This document shows, in pieces, positions 8,232-15,565 of a DNA stretch of 47,932 nucleotides; the first letter of the stretch is position 1; each line of letters starts with the position of its first letter. The DNA lies in contig DHQL01000007.1 of the NCBI GenBank assembly GCA_002408085.1, forward strand, positions 144,151 through 192,082, read 5' to 3'. Origin of the DNA: Spirochaeta sp. UBA5339 (lineage in GTDB: Bacteria > Spirochaetota > Spirochaetia > DSM-2461). A program made the position numbers and the translations under genes. Below the pieces are notes generated by a model. It was given only the letters and a program-made list of their open reading frames with translations, did not search any database and was not told where the DNA came from.

Positions 8232-8260
8232 GCCGGCTTTCAGTAAGCGAAAAGGCCGGC
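8232..8260. terminator. Hairpin between convergent genes
   Basis: GCCGGC at 8232-8237 pairs with GCCGGC at 8255-8260, extended by a TTT/AAA with one bulged G. It lies between the FMN-binding gene stop (8222) and the end of the minus-strand GGDEF gene (8283). No long T tract follows, so terminator function is only likely. Confidence 0.45.
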
Positions 8261-8282
8261 ACCATTGAGAGATGCAGACGGA

Positions 8283-9284
8283 TTACTCTGCCACATACTC
8301 CAGTCTGCTGTAGCGGTTCCGGCCGCCGTTTTTGGCCTCATAGAGTGCCTCATCCACAATCTTCAGGAAGTTCAGAGGATTCATCTTCTCCGAAGGAATC
8401 GCGGTGCACACTCCCAGGCTGATTGTAACAATCCCATTATGTTGTGAATCCTTATGAGGAATCCGGGCATCTCTCACCATGTCCAGAAGTTTCTCTGCAA
8501 GACCTTCAGCACTGGTGATATCGGTTTCCGGGAGAAGGGCAATAAACTCCTCTCCTCCATACCGTGCCACCTTGTCCATACAGCGCTGGAATGTGTTTGC
8601 GAATAGAGATGCCACTTTCTCAAGGCACTCATCACCCTTCACATGTCCGTACCTGTCGTTAAAGGCCTTGAACCTGTCAATGTCTCCCATAACCAGCGAG
8701 ACGGGATGTCCATGCCTGTAGGCCCGGTTCCACTCCTCCTCAAGGAACAGGTCAAAGTACCGTCTGTTGTACAGGCCCGTCAGACCGTCCATACTTGAGA
8801 GGATTTCAAGCTGTTTGTTCTTTTCCTCCAGTTCCTGATGGAGCTCCTCCATCTCGGATATGATTCCGTTTAGTTCACTGGTTTTACTCATCAGCTCCAG
8901 CTGCTGAAGGTAGAGTGTCTTGAAAATATTGATTTTACTTTCCAGTACCCGCGGGGCTATGGGTTTGACCAGATAGTCCACGGCGCCAGCCTCATAACCC
9001 TGGAACAGATTCTCCTCGTCTCTGCTGTTGGCTGTAACAAAGATGATAGGGATATTCCGGGTCCTTTTATTCCCCCTGAGGAGCTCCGCTGCTTCATAGC
9101 CGTTCATCCCGGGCATCTGTACATCCATCAGTATCAGAAAAAAGTTGTGGTCCAGGGTTTTCTGCAGGGCCTCCTGGCCGGAAGAGGCGGTTATAATCTC
9201 CATCTCATCATTCTCCAGCAGGAGTTCCAGGGATAGAAGATTTTCCTTTATGTCGTCTACAATCAGTATTTTTATCTCATTCAT
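8283..9284 (-). CDS. Response regulator with GGDEF diguanylate cyclase output
   Basis: This 333-residue protein starts with a receiver domain (about 4-120) with phospho-acceptor Asp54 ('LILMDVQMPGMNGYEA') and the conserved Lys in 'VDYLVKPI'. A coiled-coil linker (about 125-162) leads to a GGDEF domain (165-328) with an active-site variant GGEEF (243-247), which is catalytically competent in the family. An RxxD product-inhibition site (R234-D237, 'RCMD') lies five residues before it. It should make c-di-GMP when phosphorylated. It is the last gene of a four-gene operon and overlaps cheB by 4 bases. Its likely phosphodonor is the hybrid kinase that heads the operon. Confidence 0.93.
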   Translation of the reverse strand: MNEIKILIVDDIKENLLSLELLLENDEMEIITASSGQEALQKTLDHNFFLILMDVQMPGMNGYEAAELLRGNKRTRNIPIIFVTANSRDEENLFQGYEAGAVDYLVKPIAPRVLESKINIFKTLYLQQLELMSKTSELNGIISEMEELHQELEEKNKQLEILSSMDGLTGLYNRRYFDLFLEEEWNRAYRHGHPVSLVMGDIDRFKAFNDRYGHVKGDECLEKVASLFANTFQRCMDKVARYGGEEFIALLPETDITSAEGLAEKLLDMVRDARIPHKDSQHNGIVTISLGVCTAIPSEKMNPLNFLKIVDEALYEAKNGGRNRYSRLEYVAE

Positions 9285-9859
9285 ATATTTCTCTTTTTAC
9301 AGTTTATATTCAGCCAGAGGGCAATCTCTTCAAGGGGGATCACTTCCGCTTTTTTACATCTTTTTATAGCAGCCTCGGGCATGGCAGCTGCATCTGCAGT
9401 TTCAGGGGCCTGTACAAGGACCCGTCCTCCCATGGCAAGAATCTTTTCGGCACCTTTGCTGCCGTCGCTGTTGGCTCCGGTAAGAACGATGCCCAGCAGC
9501 TCCTCTCCCCAGGCTTCGGCAGCGGTTTCGAAAAGCACATCAATGGAGGGGCGGGAGTAGTTGATCCTCGGGTCAACCGAGAGCTCCAGGGTCCCGTCTC
9601 TCTCTACAAGAAGGTGATAGTTGGGAGGGGCCACATAGATTGTTCCGGCCTTTGGAATCTCCTTTTCATCGGCCTCTTTGACTGTCAGTTCCGACTGTCT
9701 GTCCAGAAGGCTCACGGTGTAGTTGGAGCCGTCGGGACTCATATGCTGAACTAAAATCAAAGGTGCTGGAAAGTCTTTATCCAGCTCTGGGATGATTCTC
9801 GAAAGAGCATTGAGTCCCCCCGCCGATGTGCCGATTACTACGGCTCTGATCTTCTTCAC
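9281..9859 (-). CDS. cheB: CheB-type protein-glutamate methylesterase domain, without receiver
   Basis: The gene encodes 192 residues covering only the CheB catalytic domain. The triad is visible: Ser in 'GTSAGG' (about residue 11-14), His in 'VQHMSP' and Asp in 'TGANSDGSKG'. Classical CheB has an N-terminal receiver that controls the esterase; none is present, so activity may be set by the partner hybrid kinase with its three receivers. It overlaps cheR upstream and the GGDEF regulator downstream by 4 bases each. No chemoreceptor gene is nearby, so the methylated partner is uncertain; it may be a receptor elsewhere, or the coiled-coil region of the neighbouring kinase. Confidence 0.9.
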   Translation of the reverse strand: MKKIRAVVIGTSAGGLNALSRIIPELDKDFPAPLILVQHMSPDGSNYTVSLLDRQSELTVKEADEKEIPKAGTIYVAPPNYHLLVERDGTLELSVDPRINYSRPSIDVLFETAAEAWGEELLGIVLTGANSDGSKGAEKILAMGGRVLVQAPETADAAAMPEAAIKRCKKAEVIPLEEIALWLNINCKKRNI

Positions 9860-10701
9860 CGTTTCTTCCTGTAGATTTTCTGGGCCGCCGAAACTATCTC
9901 GAAACGATCCTCCACTTCAGAGAATTTCAGGGACTCCTTGCTGCCCAGACAGAGAAAACCTCCGGGGACCAGACTTTCGTGGAAGAGCTTGAGAACCCTG
10001 TTCTGTAGTTCCTTGTTGAAGTAAATCATCACATTCCGGCAGAAGATCATGTTCATCTCACCGAAGACACCATCGGTGACCAGGTTGTGAAAGGAGAAGA
10101 GAATATGTTCCCTCAGGGCAGGTTTGATTATGGCTGAGTCGTAGTTGGCAGAGTAGTAGTCCGCAAAGGAAGCCTTACCCCCCGCTTTCTGATAGTTCTC
10201 GGTATAAGCCTTGATATTCTCAATGGGATAGATCCCCTCCCCGGCCTCTTTGAGTATCCTCTCATTGAAGTCGGTGGCATAGATCTGGGTCCTCCCCAGA
10301 AGTCCCTCCTCCTCAAGAAGAATCGCATCCGAGTAGACCTCCTGACCTGCCGAACAGCCGGCATGCCAGACCTTTATAAAGGGGTAGGTGGAGAGGTAAG
10401 GCACCACCTTCTCACGCAGTGTAAGGTAGAAGGCCGGATCCCTGTACATCTCGGTCACATTGATGGACAGGTCCAGAAGGACCAGTTTGAAAAACTCCTC
10501 ATCGTAGATAACCCTGTGAAGGATCTGAGTGAAGCTTTTCAGCCCGGAAACCGATAAGCGATGACTCAGGCGCCGTTTGAGATGGACCCCCGAATACTCC
10601 CTGAAATCAAAGCCGTACTTCCGGTAGATTCCCTCCAGGAGCAGGTCCATCTCCAGGTATTCATTGTCCAGGATCTTCTCTTTTTTCATGAGTAGAGCCA
10701 T
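9856..10701 (-). CDS. cheR: CheR-type protein-glutamate O-methyltransferase
   Basis: The product is 281 residues, with the CheR N-terminal helical domain (about 15-75, 'YGFDFREYSGVHLKRRLSHRL') followed by a SAM-binding domain. The SAM loop is seen as 'VWHAGCSAGQEVYS' and the conserved 'MIFCRNVMIYFN' follows. It would methylate glutamates on receptor coiled coils using S-adenosylmethionine. The ATG at 10701 overlaps the end of the upstream hybrid kinase by 16 bases; an alternative ATG at 10689 would give 'MKKEKILDN'. The operon order kinase-cheR-cheB-response regulator is known for CheR/CheB-linked sensory kinases. Confidence 0.92.
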   Translation of the reverse strand: MALLMKKEKILDNEYLEMDLLLEGIYRKYGFDFREYSGVHLKRRLSHRLSVSGLKSFTQILHRVIYDEEFFKLVLLDLSINVTEMYRDPAFYLTLREKVVPYLSTYPFIKVWHAGCSAGQEVYSDAILLEEEGLLGRTQIYATDFNERILKEAGEGIYPIENIKAYTENYQKAGGKASFADYYSANYDSAIIKPALREHILFSFHNLVTDGVFGEMNMIFCRNVMIYFNKELQNRVLKLFHESLVPGGFLCLGSKESLKFSEVEDRFEIVSAAQKIYRKKR

Positions 10702-13700
10702 ACCCTCAGCATGGACAGAAGTTTTTCCGTATCAACAGGCTTGGCCAGATAGTCGCTGGCTCCCGCCTCGATGCACTTGTTCCTGTCACCCTTCATTGCC
10801 TTGGCGGTGAGGGCGATGATGGGCAGCTTCTTGAACTGCGGCAGTTTTCTGATCTCCCGCATTGCCTCATAGCCGTCCATCCGGGGCATCATTATGTCCA
10901 TAAGAACAAGATCCAGGGAGGCTTCGGATTTTACCTTTTCTACGGCTTCCACTCCATCCCTGGCTATTTCCACCTCAAGATCCTTGTCCTCAAGGATGCT
11001 GGTCAGAGCAAAGACATTCCTCATATCATCATCCACAAGGAGGATTTTCTTGCCGCTGATAACAGACTCTCCGTTGTGAATGTTTTTCAGCATGTTCCTC
11101 TTGTCTTCGGGCATCTGGGACTCTACTCTGTGGAGAAAGAGAGAGGTCTCCTCAAGAAGCCTCTCCGGAGATTTAACACCCTTGATAATGACACTCTCGG
11201 CGTATTTGCCCAGAGCCTCCTCTTCATTTCTGGTCAGGTCACGGCCGGTGTAGATGATGATGGGAACGCCGGCGCACTCAGTGTCTCTGTTTATCTTCTC
11301 AAGCAGTTCAAACCCCGACATATCCTGCAGTCCCAGGTCCAGTATCATGCAGTCGAAGCAGGTCCCTTTCAGGAGTTCAAAGGCTTCAGCCCCTGTGGAG
11401 ACGGCGCGGATATCGATACCCTCACCGTCGATAAGATCCATAATGCTTTCACGCTGAACCTTGTCGTCTTCCACAACCAGTGCTGTCCGGACCCTCTCGC
11501 CGGTAAAGGCGTCAATCCGGTTCAGAGCCTCTTCCACATCCTTGATGCTCACCGGCTTGTGAAGATAGCCGATTGCTCCCATCCTCATGGCCTGGAGGCT
11601 CTCATCGCTTCCGGACATAAAGTGAACCGGTATATGCCGCAGTTCCACACTATTCTTCAGCCGTTCCATTACGGTCCATCCGTCGATGCCGGGGAGCCCG
11701 ATATCCAGGATGATCGCATCGGGTTTATAGTAGTCTGCGAAGTGAAGCCCCGTCTCACCATCGGCGGCGATCAGTATTTTGAAGCCTCTGTTCCGCACCA
11801 GTTCCGAGAGTACCGAGACAAAGTTAGGATCGTCTTCGATAATAAGAATGGATCTGTCGCCCTCATTCAGATCGTGGCGGTCATCGTCAATATCCGAGTC
11901 CTCATAAAAGAGCTCTCTCTTCTCTCCGGCCTCTCCAGTTACAGACAAGGCGGTGCCGGAGGTCTTTGGTTCAGAAGGCTTCGGACTCAGTCCTCTGTTT
12001 TGCGCAGCAGCCGGCCCGGCAGGGGCTGATCCGGCTGTTACCGTTTCCATTGAGCCGGCAATTGTTCCACCGGACTTTTCATCCCCTTCTGGCACAAGAG
12101 GCAGTACTACAGTAAAGAGGCTGCCCTTGCCGGGACTGCTCTCCAGGGTCAGGTCTCCGCCGAGTAGTTTGGTCAGCTCCCGGGAAATGGAGAGACCGAG
12201 TCCGGTACCTCCGTACTTTCTAATGGTACTGCCGTCGGCCTGCTTGAAGGCCTCGAAGATGGACGCCTGCTTCTCCTCGGGTATGCCTATTCCCGTGTCC
12301 TTAACACGGAATTCCACATATTCGCCCTTCCTGTACTTTCTCCAGGGGCCGGAGGGGTGGACAATTTCAAGGCTGACACTCCCCTTGTCGGTGAACTTGA
12401 GGGCGTTGGTCATCAGGTTCCTTATTATCTGCTGGAGCCTGTGGGTGTCGGTTTTGATGGAGGGGGCCAGACCTTCGGCTGCCTCGATTTTAAGTTTCAG
12501 TTTCTTTTCCGCTGCTGTATCGGTGAACACCCGGGTCAGGTCTTCCATAATATTGGTGAAGCTGATGGTTTCGAAGTGGAGTTCAACCTTTCCCGCCTCA
12601 ACCTTGGAGAGGTCAAGGATCTCATTGATCAGCTTAAGGAGGTCCGAACCGGAGGCATGGATCGCCGAGGCGGACTTAACCTGTTTTTCTGTCAGGTTGC
12701 CGTCGCCATTCTGTGAGAGAAGCTGGGCCAGGATCAGGATTGAGTTCAGGGGGGTCCGCAGCTCATGGGACATGTTGGCCAGAAACTCGGACTTGTAGCG
12801 GCTGGCCTGCTCCAGGTCTTCGGCCTTCTTTTTGATATCCTCCTGGGCCCTGACCAGTTCATCGTTTTTGACTCTGATGGAGTCACGCTGCTCTTCCACA
12901 GCCTGGGTTCTCTCTTCCAGTTCCTCATTGGTGACCCGAAGCTCCTCCTGCTGGGCCTGAAGTTCCGCCTCAGACTCTCTGAGGGCGTTTGTCTGGTCTT
13001 CCAGCTCTTCGTTGATTTTTTTCAACTCTTCCTGCTGCTGCTGTGAGCTTTCAAGGAGCCGGCTGATCGTATCCCTTGACTTGGCCGCGTTAAAGAGAAT
13101 TGCCGCATTTTCGATGTTGGAAGTGATAAATTCCCGCCTCTCCTCGTCGAACTCCTTAAAGGAGCCAAGGATAAAAACACCGATCAGCTCATCCTTGAAT
13201 TTCAGAGAAGCCGCCATATAGTAGGGAGGAGCCGCAGAACCGGCTCCGAAGTTGAGCTCCGGGGCATCCTTGAGACCTGAGAAGTAGAGGATCTCCTTCT
13301 CAAGAGCCGCCTGGCCGATAAATCCCTCTCCCGGTCTGATCTTGTTGTAGTTGCCGTCCCTGTCGGTAAAGGAGTAGGACGAGAGAAGTTCCAGGGTCTC
13401 CCGCCCGTCAAAGAGATAGAAGGCTCCCAGAGAAGCTTCCATATGACGGGCTGTGAATTTGATAAACCTGGATGTCAATTCCTTCAGGTCATGGTCTCCA
13501 CGCATCTCATCGTCAAGACCCTCCTTGCCCTCCTGGAGCCAATGCTGTATCTGCAGACTGTGGGTCATGGTATCCAGAGCCGCAGCCAGATCTCCCAGTT
13601 CATCCTGACGGGTAAGGTTCAGGGCGGTATTGTCCATTTTTCCGGCAGCGATATTCCGGGCTACTTTGATGCCCTGTTGAAGGGGGTGAGTGATATTCCT

Positions 13701-14651
13701 TGAGAGAACCATGGCGATAAAGATGCTGAAGATTACCGCGATGGTCAGGCTGATCCATATGGCCCTTTTGGCATTCAGGGTTGCTATTGTAATACTGGTC
13801 TGTACACCGGAGCTTACAGCAGATACCTGATCAATAACCATTGCCGCAGCATCCCGCTGTTTGTGCTGCTCCTGCCAGAGATCACTGGTGGTCTGATGAT
13901 AAAGTACCACTTCAGCCTTATAACTTCTCAGGGCTGTGACGATCTCTGTCAGTGTCAGATCCGGAATCCTTCCTTCCGAGGACGCGGCCAGATCACGAAG
14001 AGCCATTTCAAGTCTGTCCAGTTCTTCCAGCCAGATTTCCGCCGCCCTGTTCCGGTCACTGTCATCCTTCAGGGCGGAATAGTTCAGGGCACTGCTTCTG
14101 AAGTTGTTCATTGAGGCAAGTATCTGCTGAAGGCCTGAGATTGTACTTTGAAGAATCCCCCGGCTCCGGGAGTCCACCGTATCAAGATCTTCATTAAGAA
14201 CAGATATAAGGCTGTTACTCATGTCTATCATCTCAAGCCCTACAGACTGTCTGGTGACCTGGGAGTCAGTCTTCTCGGCCTCAAGGTCCTTGAAATTGAG
14301 GATCAGCAGCCGGTAATCCTCCATATAGGAAATCAGTTTTCTGAGCCTGGCAATATTTTCCTGAGAATGCATCAGTGGCTCGATCTCCTCCGCCAGAGTC
14401 AGGACTGTTTCGCAGTACTCCAGAGCCTCAGTGTGGTAACCTTCATCCTCATAAATTATGTAGCGCAGAGAGGAGGCCTGGGCACGTTCGGTTGATTCGA
14501 TCAGCTCCTCCACCATCTTTCCGATTCTGTTCTGATGGTTTATCTCTGATATGCCCCTGACACCGGTTATCCCGGCAAATCCCGCCAGCACAAGAATCCC
14601 GATAAATCCTGCCAGGAGTTTTTTCTGTATTGTGAGTTGGTTTTTCAGCAT
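10686..14651 (-). CDS. Hybrid sensor histidine kinase with HAMP, GAF and three receiver domains
   Basis: This is a 1321-residue membrane kinase. A first membrane helix (about 12-30), a mostly helical extracytoplasmic sensor region (about 31-295) and a second helix (297-317) are followed by HAMP (318-370), GAF (about 390-530), a long coiled coil (535-620), a HisKA domain with His629 ('SEFLANMSHELRTPLN'), an HATPase domain with N, G1 and G2 boxes, and three receivers with Asp in 'ILDIGLPGIDGW', 'ILDLGLQDMSGF' and 'LMDIMMPRMDGY'. It heads the operon with cheR, cheB and a receiver-GGDEF gene, so it likely integrates an external signal and controls c-di-GMP synthesis, with methylation/demethylation possibly adjusting sensitivity. 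The signal is unknown. Confidence 0.93.
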   Translation of the reverse strand: MLKNQLTIQKKLLAGFIGILVLAGFAGITGVRGISEINHQNRIGKMVEELIESTERAQASSLRYIIYEDEGYHTEALEYCETVLTLAEEIEPLMHSQENIARLRKLISYMEDYRLLILNFKDLEAEKTDSQVTRQSVGLEMIDMSNSLISVLNEDLDTVDSRSRGILQSTISGLQQILASMNNFRSSALNYSALKDDSDRNRAAEIWLEELDRLEMALRDLAASSEGRIPDLTLTEIVTALRSYKAEVVLYHQTTSDLWQEQHKQRDAAAMVIDQVSAVSSGVQTSITIATLNAKRAIWISLTIAVIFSIFIAMVLSRNITHPLQQGIKVARNIAAGKMDNTALNLTRQDELGDLAAALDTMTHSLQIQHWLQEGKEGLDDEMRGDHDLKELTSRFIKFTARHMEASLGAFYLFDGRETLELLSSYSFTDRDGNYNKIRPGEGFIGQAALEKEILYFSGLKDAPELNFGAGSAAPPYYMAASLKFKDELIGVFILGSFKEFDEERREFITSNIENAAILFNAAKSRDTISRLLESSQQQQEELKKINEELEDQTNALRESEAELQAQQEELRVTNEELEERTQAVEEQRDSIRVKNDELVRAQEDIKKKAEDLEQASRYKSEFLANMSHELRTPLNSILILAQLLSQNGDGNLTEKQVKSASAIHASGSDLLKLINEILDLSKVEAGKVELHFETISFTNIMEDLTRVFTDTAAEKKLKLKIEAAEGLAPSIKTDTHRLQQIIRNLMTNALKFTDKGSVSLEIVHPSGPWRKYRKGEYVEFRVKDTGIGIPEEKQASIFEAFKQADGSTIRKYGGTGLGLSISRELTKLLGGDLTLESSPGKGSLFTVVLPLVPEGDEKSGGTIAGSMETVTAGSAPAGPAAAQNRGLSPKPSEPKTSGTALSVTGEAGEKRELFYEDSDIDDDRHDLNEGDRSILIIEDDPNFVSVLSELVRNRGFKILIAADGETGLHFADYYKPDAIILDIGLPGIDGWTVMERLKNSVELRHIPVHFMSGSDESLQAMRMGAIGYLHKPVSIKDVEEALNRIDAFTGERVRTALVVEDDKVQRESIMDLIDGEGIDIRAVSTGAEAFELLKGTCFDCMILDLGLQDMSGFELLEKINRDTECAGVPIIIYTGRDLTRNEEEALGKYAESVIIKGVKSPERLLEETSLFLHRVESQMPEDKRNMLKNIHNGESVISGKKILLVDDDMRNVFALTSILEDKDLEVEIARDGVEAVEKVKSEASLDLVLMDIMMPRMDGYEAMREIRKLPQFKKLPIIALTAKAMKGDRNKCIEAGASDYLAKPVDTEKLLSMLRVWLYS

Positions 14652-14831
14652 CTATTCCTCAATTGTCAAATCTGTTATTCCATAAATCATAGTTCATTGC
14701 ATCCCATGGATTCTAGGAATATTTTCCTTCTGTGAGAGGCACGAAATATCCCGGATCTCAAGGTCTGTCCCCTTGCTGTACCGTTACTTGAGGCGTATTC
14801 TGAAACAGAAATCTGTATATAAGGAAAAGTC

Positions 14832-15455
14832 ATGAAGGTTATTGCCATAAATGGAAGCCCCTCGAAAGAGGGAAACACCGCCTGTGCCCTGAAGCTTGTG
14901 GGAGAGGAGCTGGAGAAGGAGGGAATCGATTTTGAGATTCTTCATATCGGAAACAAGGTTGTCAGGGGCTGCATGGGATGCGGTGCCTGCTTTAAGAACC
15001 GGGATGAGAAGTGCATCTATGCCAATGATATTGTCAATGAATCCCTTCAGAAGATGAAGGACGTCGACGGCATTATTCTGGGATCTCCGGTGCACTTTGC
15101 CGGTGTGGGCGGGACAATGAAGTCTTTTCTTGACCGCTGTTTCTATGTGGCAGGCGCCAACAGGGGTATGCTCTCCCGTAAGGTGGGAGCCTCTGTTGTG
15201 GCCGTACGGCGCTCAGGGGGGGTGCCCGCATTCAATCAGCTCAACAACTACCTCCTCTATGCGGAGATGAATGTTCCCGCCTCAAACTACTGGAATGTGA
15301 TCCACGGTGCCAGGCCTGGAGAGGCCCTGAAGGATGAGGAAGGTGTTCAGATTATGCGGGTCCTCGGTAAGAACATGGCCTGGACTCTGAGAAACGGCAC
15401 GTCCGAACCCCGGCCGGAGATGGAAAAAAAGGTGATGATGAATTTCATCCGCTGA
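14832..15455 (+). CDS. NADPH-dependent FMN reductase / iron-sulfur flavoprotein family protein
   Basis: This is a 207-residue flavodoxin-fold protein. 'INGSPSKEGNTACALKLVGEEL' (residues 6-27) is the phosphate-binding loop for FMN. 'GCMGCGACFKNRDEKC' (from about residue 46) matches the compact cysteine motif of iron-sulfur flavoproteins, and 'GSPVHFAGVGGTMKSFLDR' is the second flavin loop. It probably transfers electrons from reduced ferredoxin or NAD(P)H to an unknown acceptor, in the cytoplasm. GGAAAA precedes ATG 14832. A strong terminator at 15493-15515 ends the unit, so it appears monocistronic. It is divergent from the hybrid kinase operon, with 180 bases between. Confidence 0.88.
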   Translation: MKVIAINGSPSKEGNTACALKLVGEELEKEGIDFEILHIGNKVVRGCMGCGACFKNRDEKCIYANDIVNESLQKMKDVDGIILGSPVHFAGVGGTMKSFLDRCFYVAGANRGMLSRKVGASVVAVRRSGGVPAFNQLNNYLLYAEMNVPASNYWNVIHGARPGEALKDEEGVQIMRVLGKNMAWTLRNGTSEPRPEMEKKVMMNFIR

Positions 15456-15492
15456 TTTCATCTCTATTCCGGCAGCAGAGCCGGCAGCGGAG

Positions 15493-15515
15493 CGGTCCTT
15501 CGGGACCGTTTTTTT
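15493..15515 (+). terminator. Rho-independent terminator with TTCG loop
   Basis: CGGTCC-TTCG-GGACCG followed by seven T residues, 37 bases after the flavoprotein stop. The stable TTCG tetraloop and T tract make this a confident intrinsic terminator. Confidence 0.92.
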
Positions 15516-15565
15516 ATTTTCCTCTGGCCAATGAAGCCGGCTAATGAACTATACTTTATTCAGGT

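Noticed and set aside
11076..12029. Open frame of about 317 codons on the plus strand inside the hybrid kinase gene
   Set aside because: It is antisense to strongly conserved receiver and kinase domains, has no recognisable product and reflects codon bias of a GC-rich gene.
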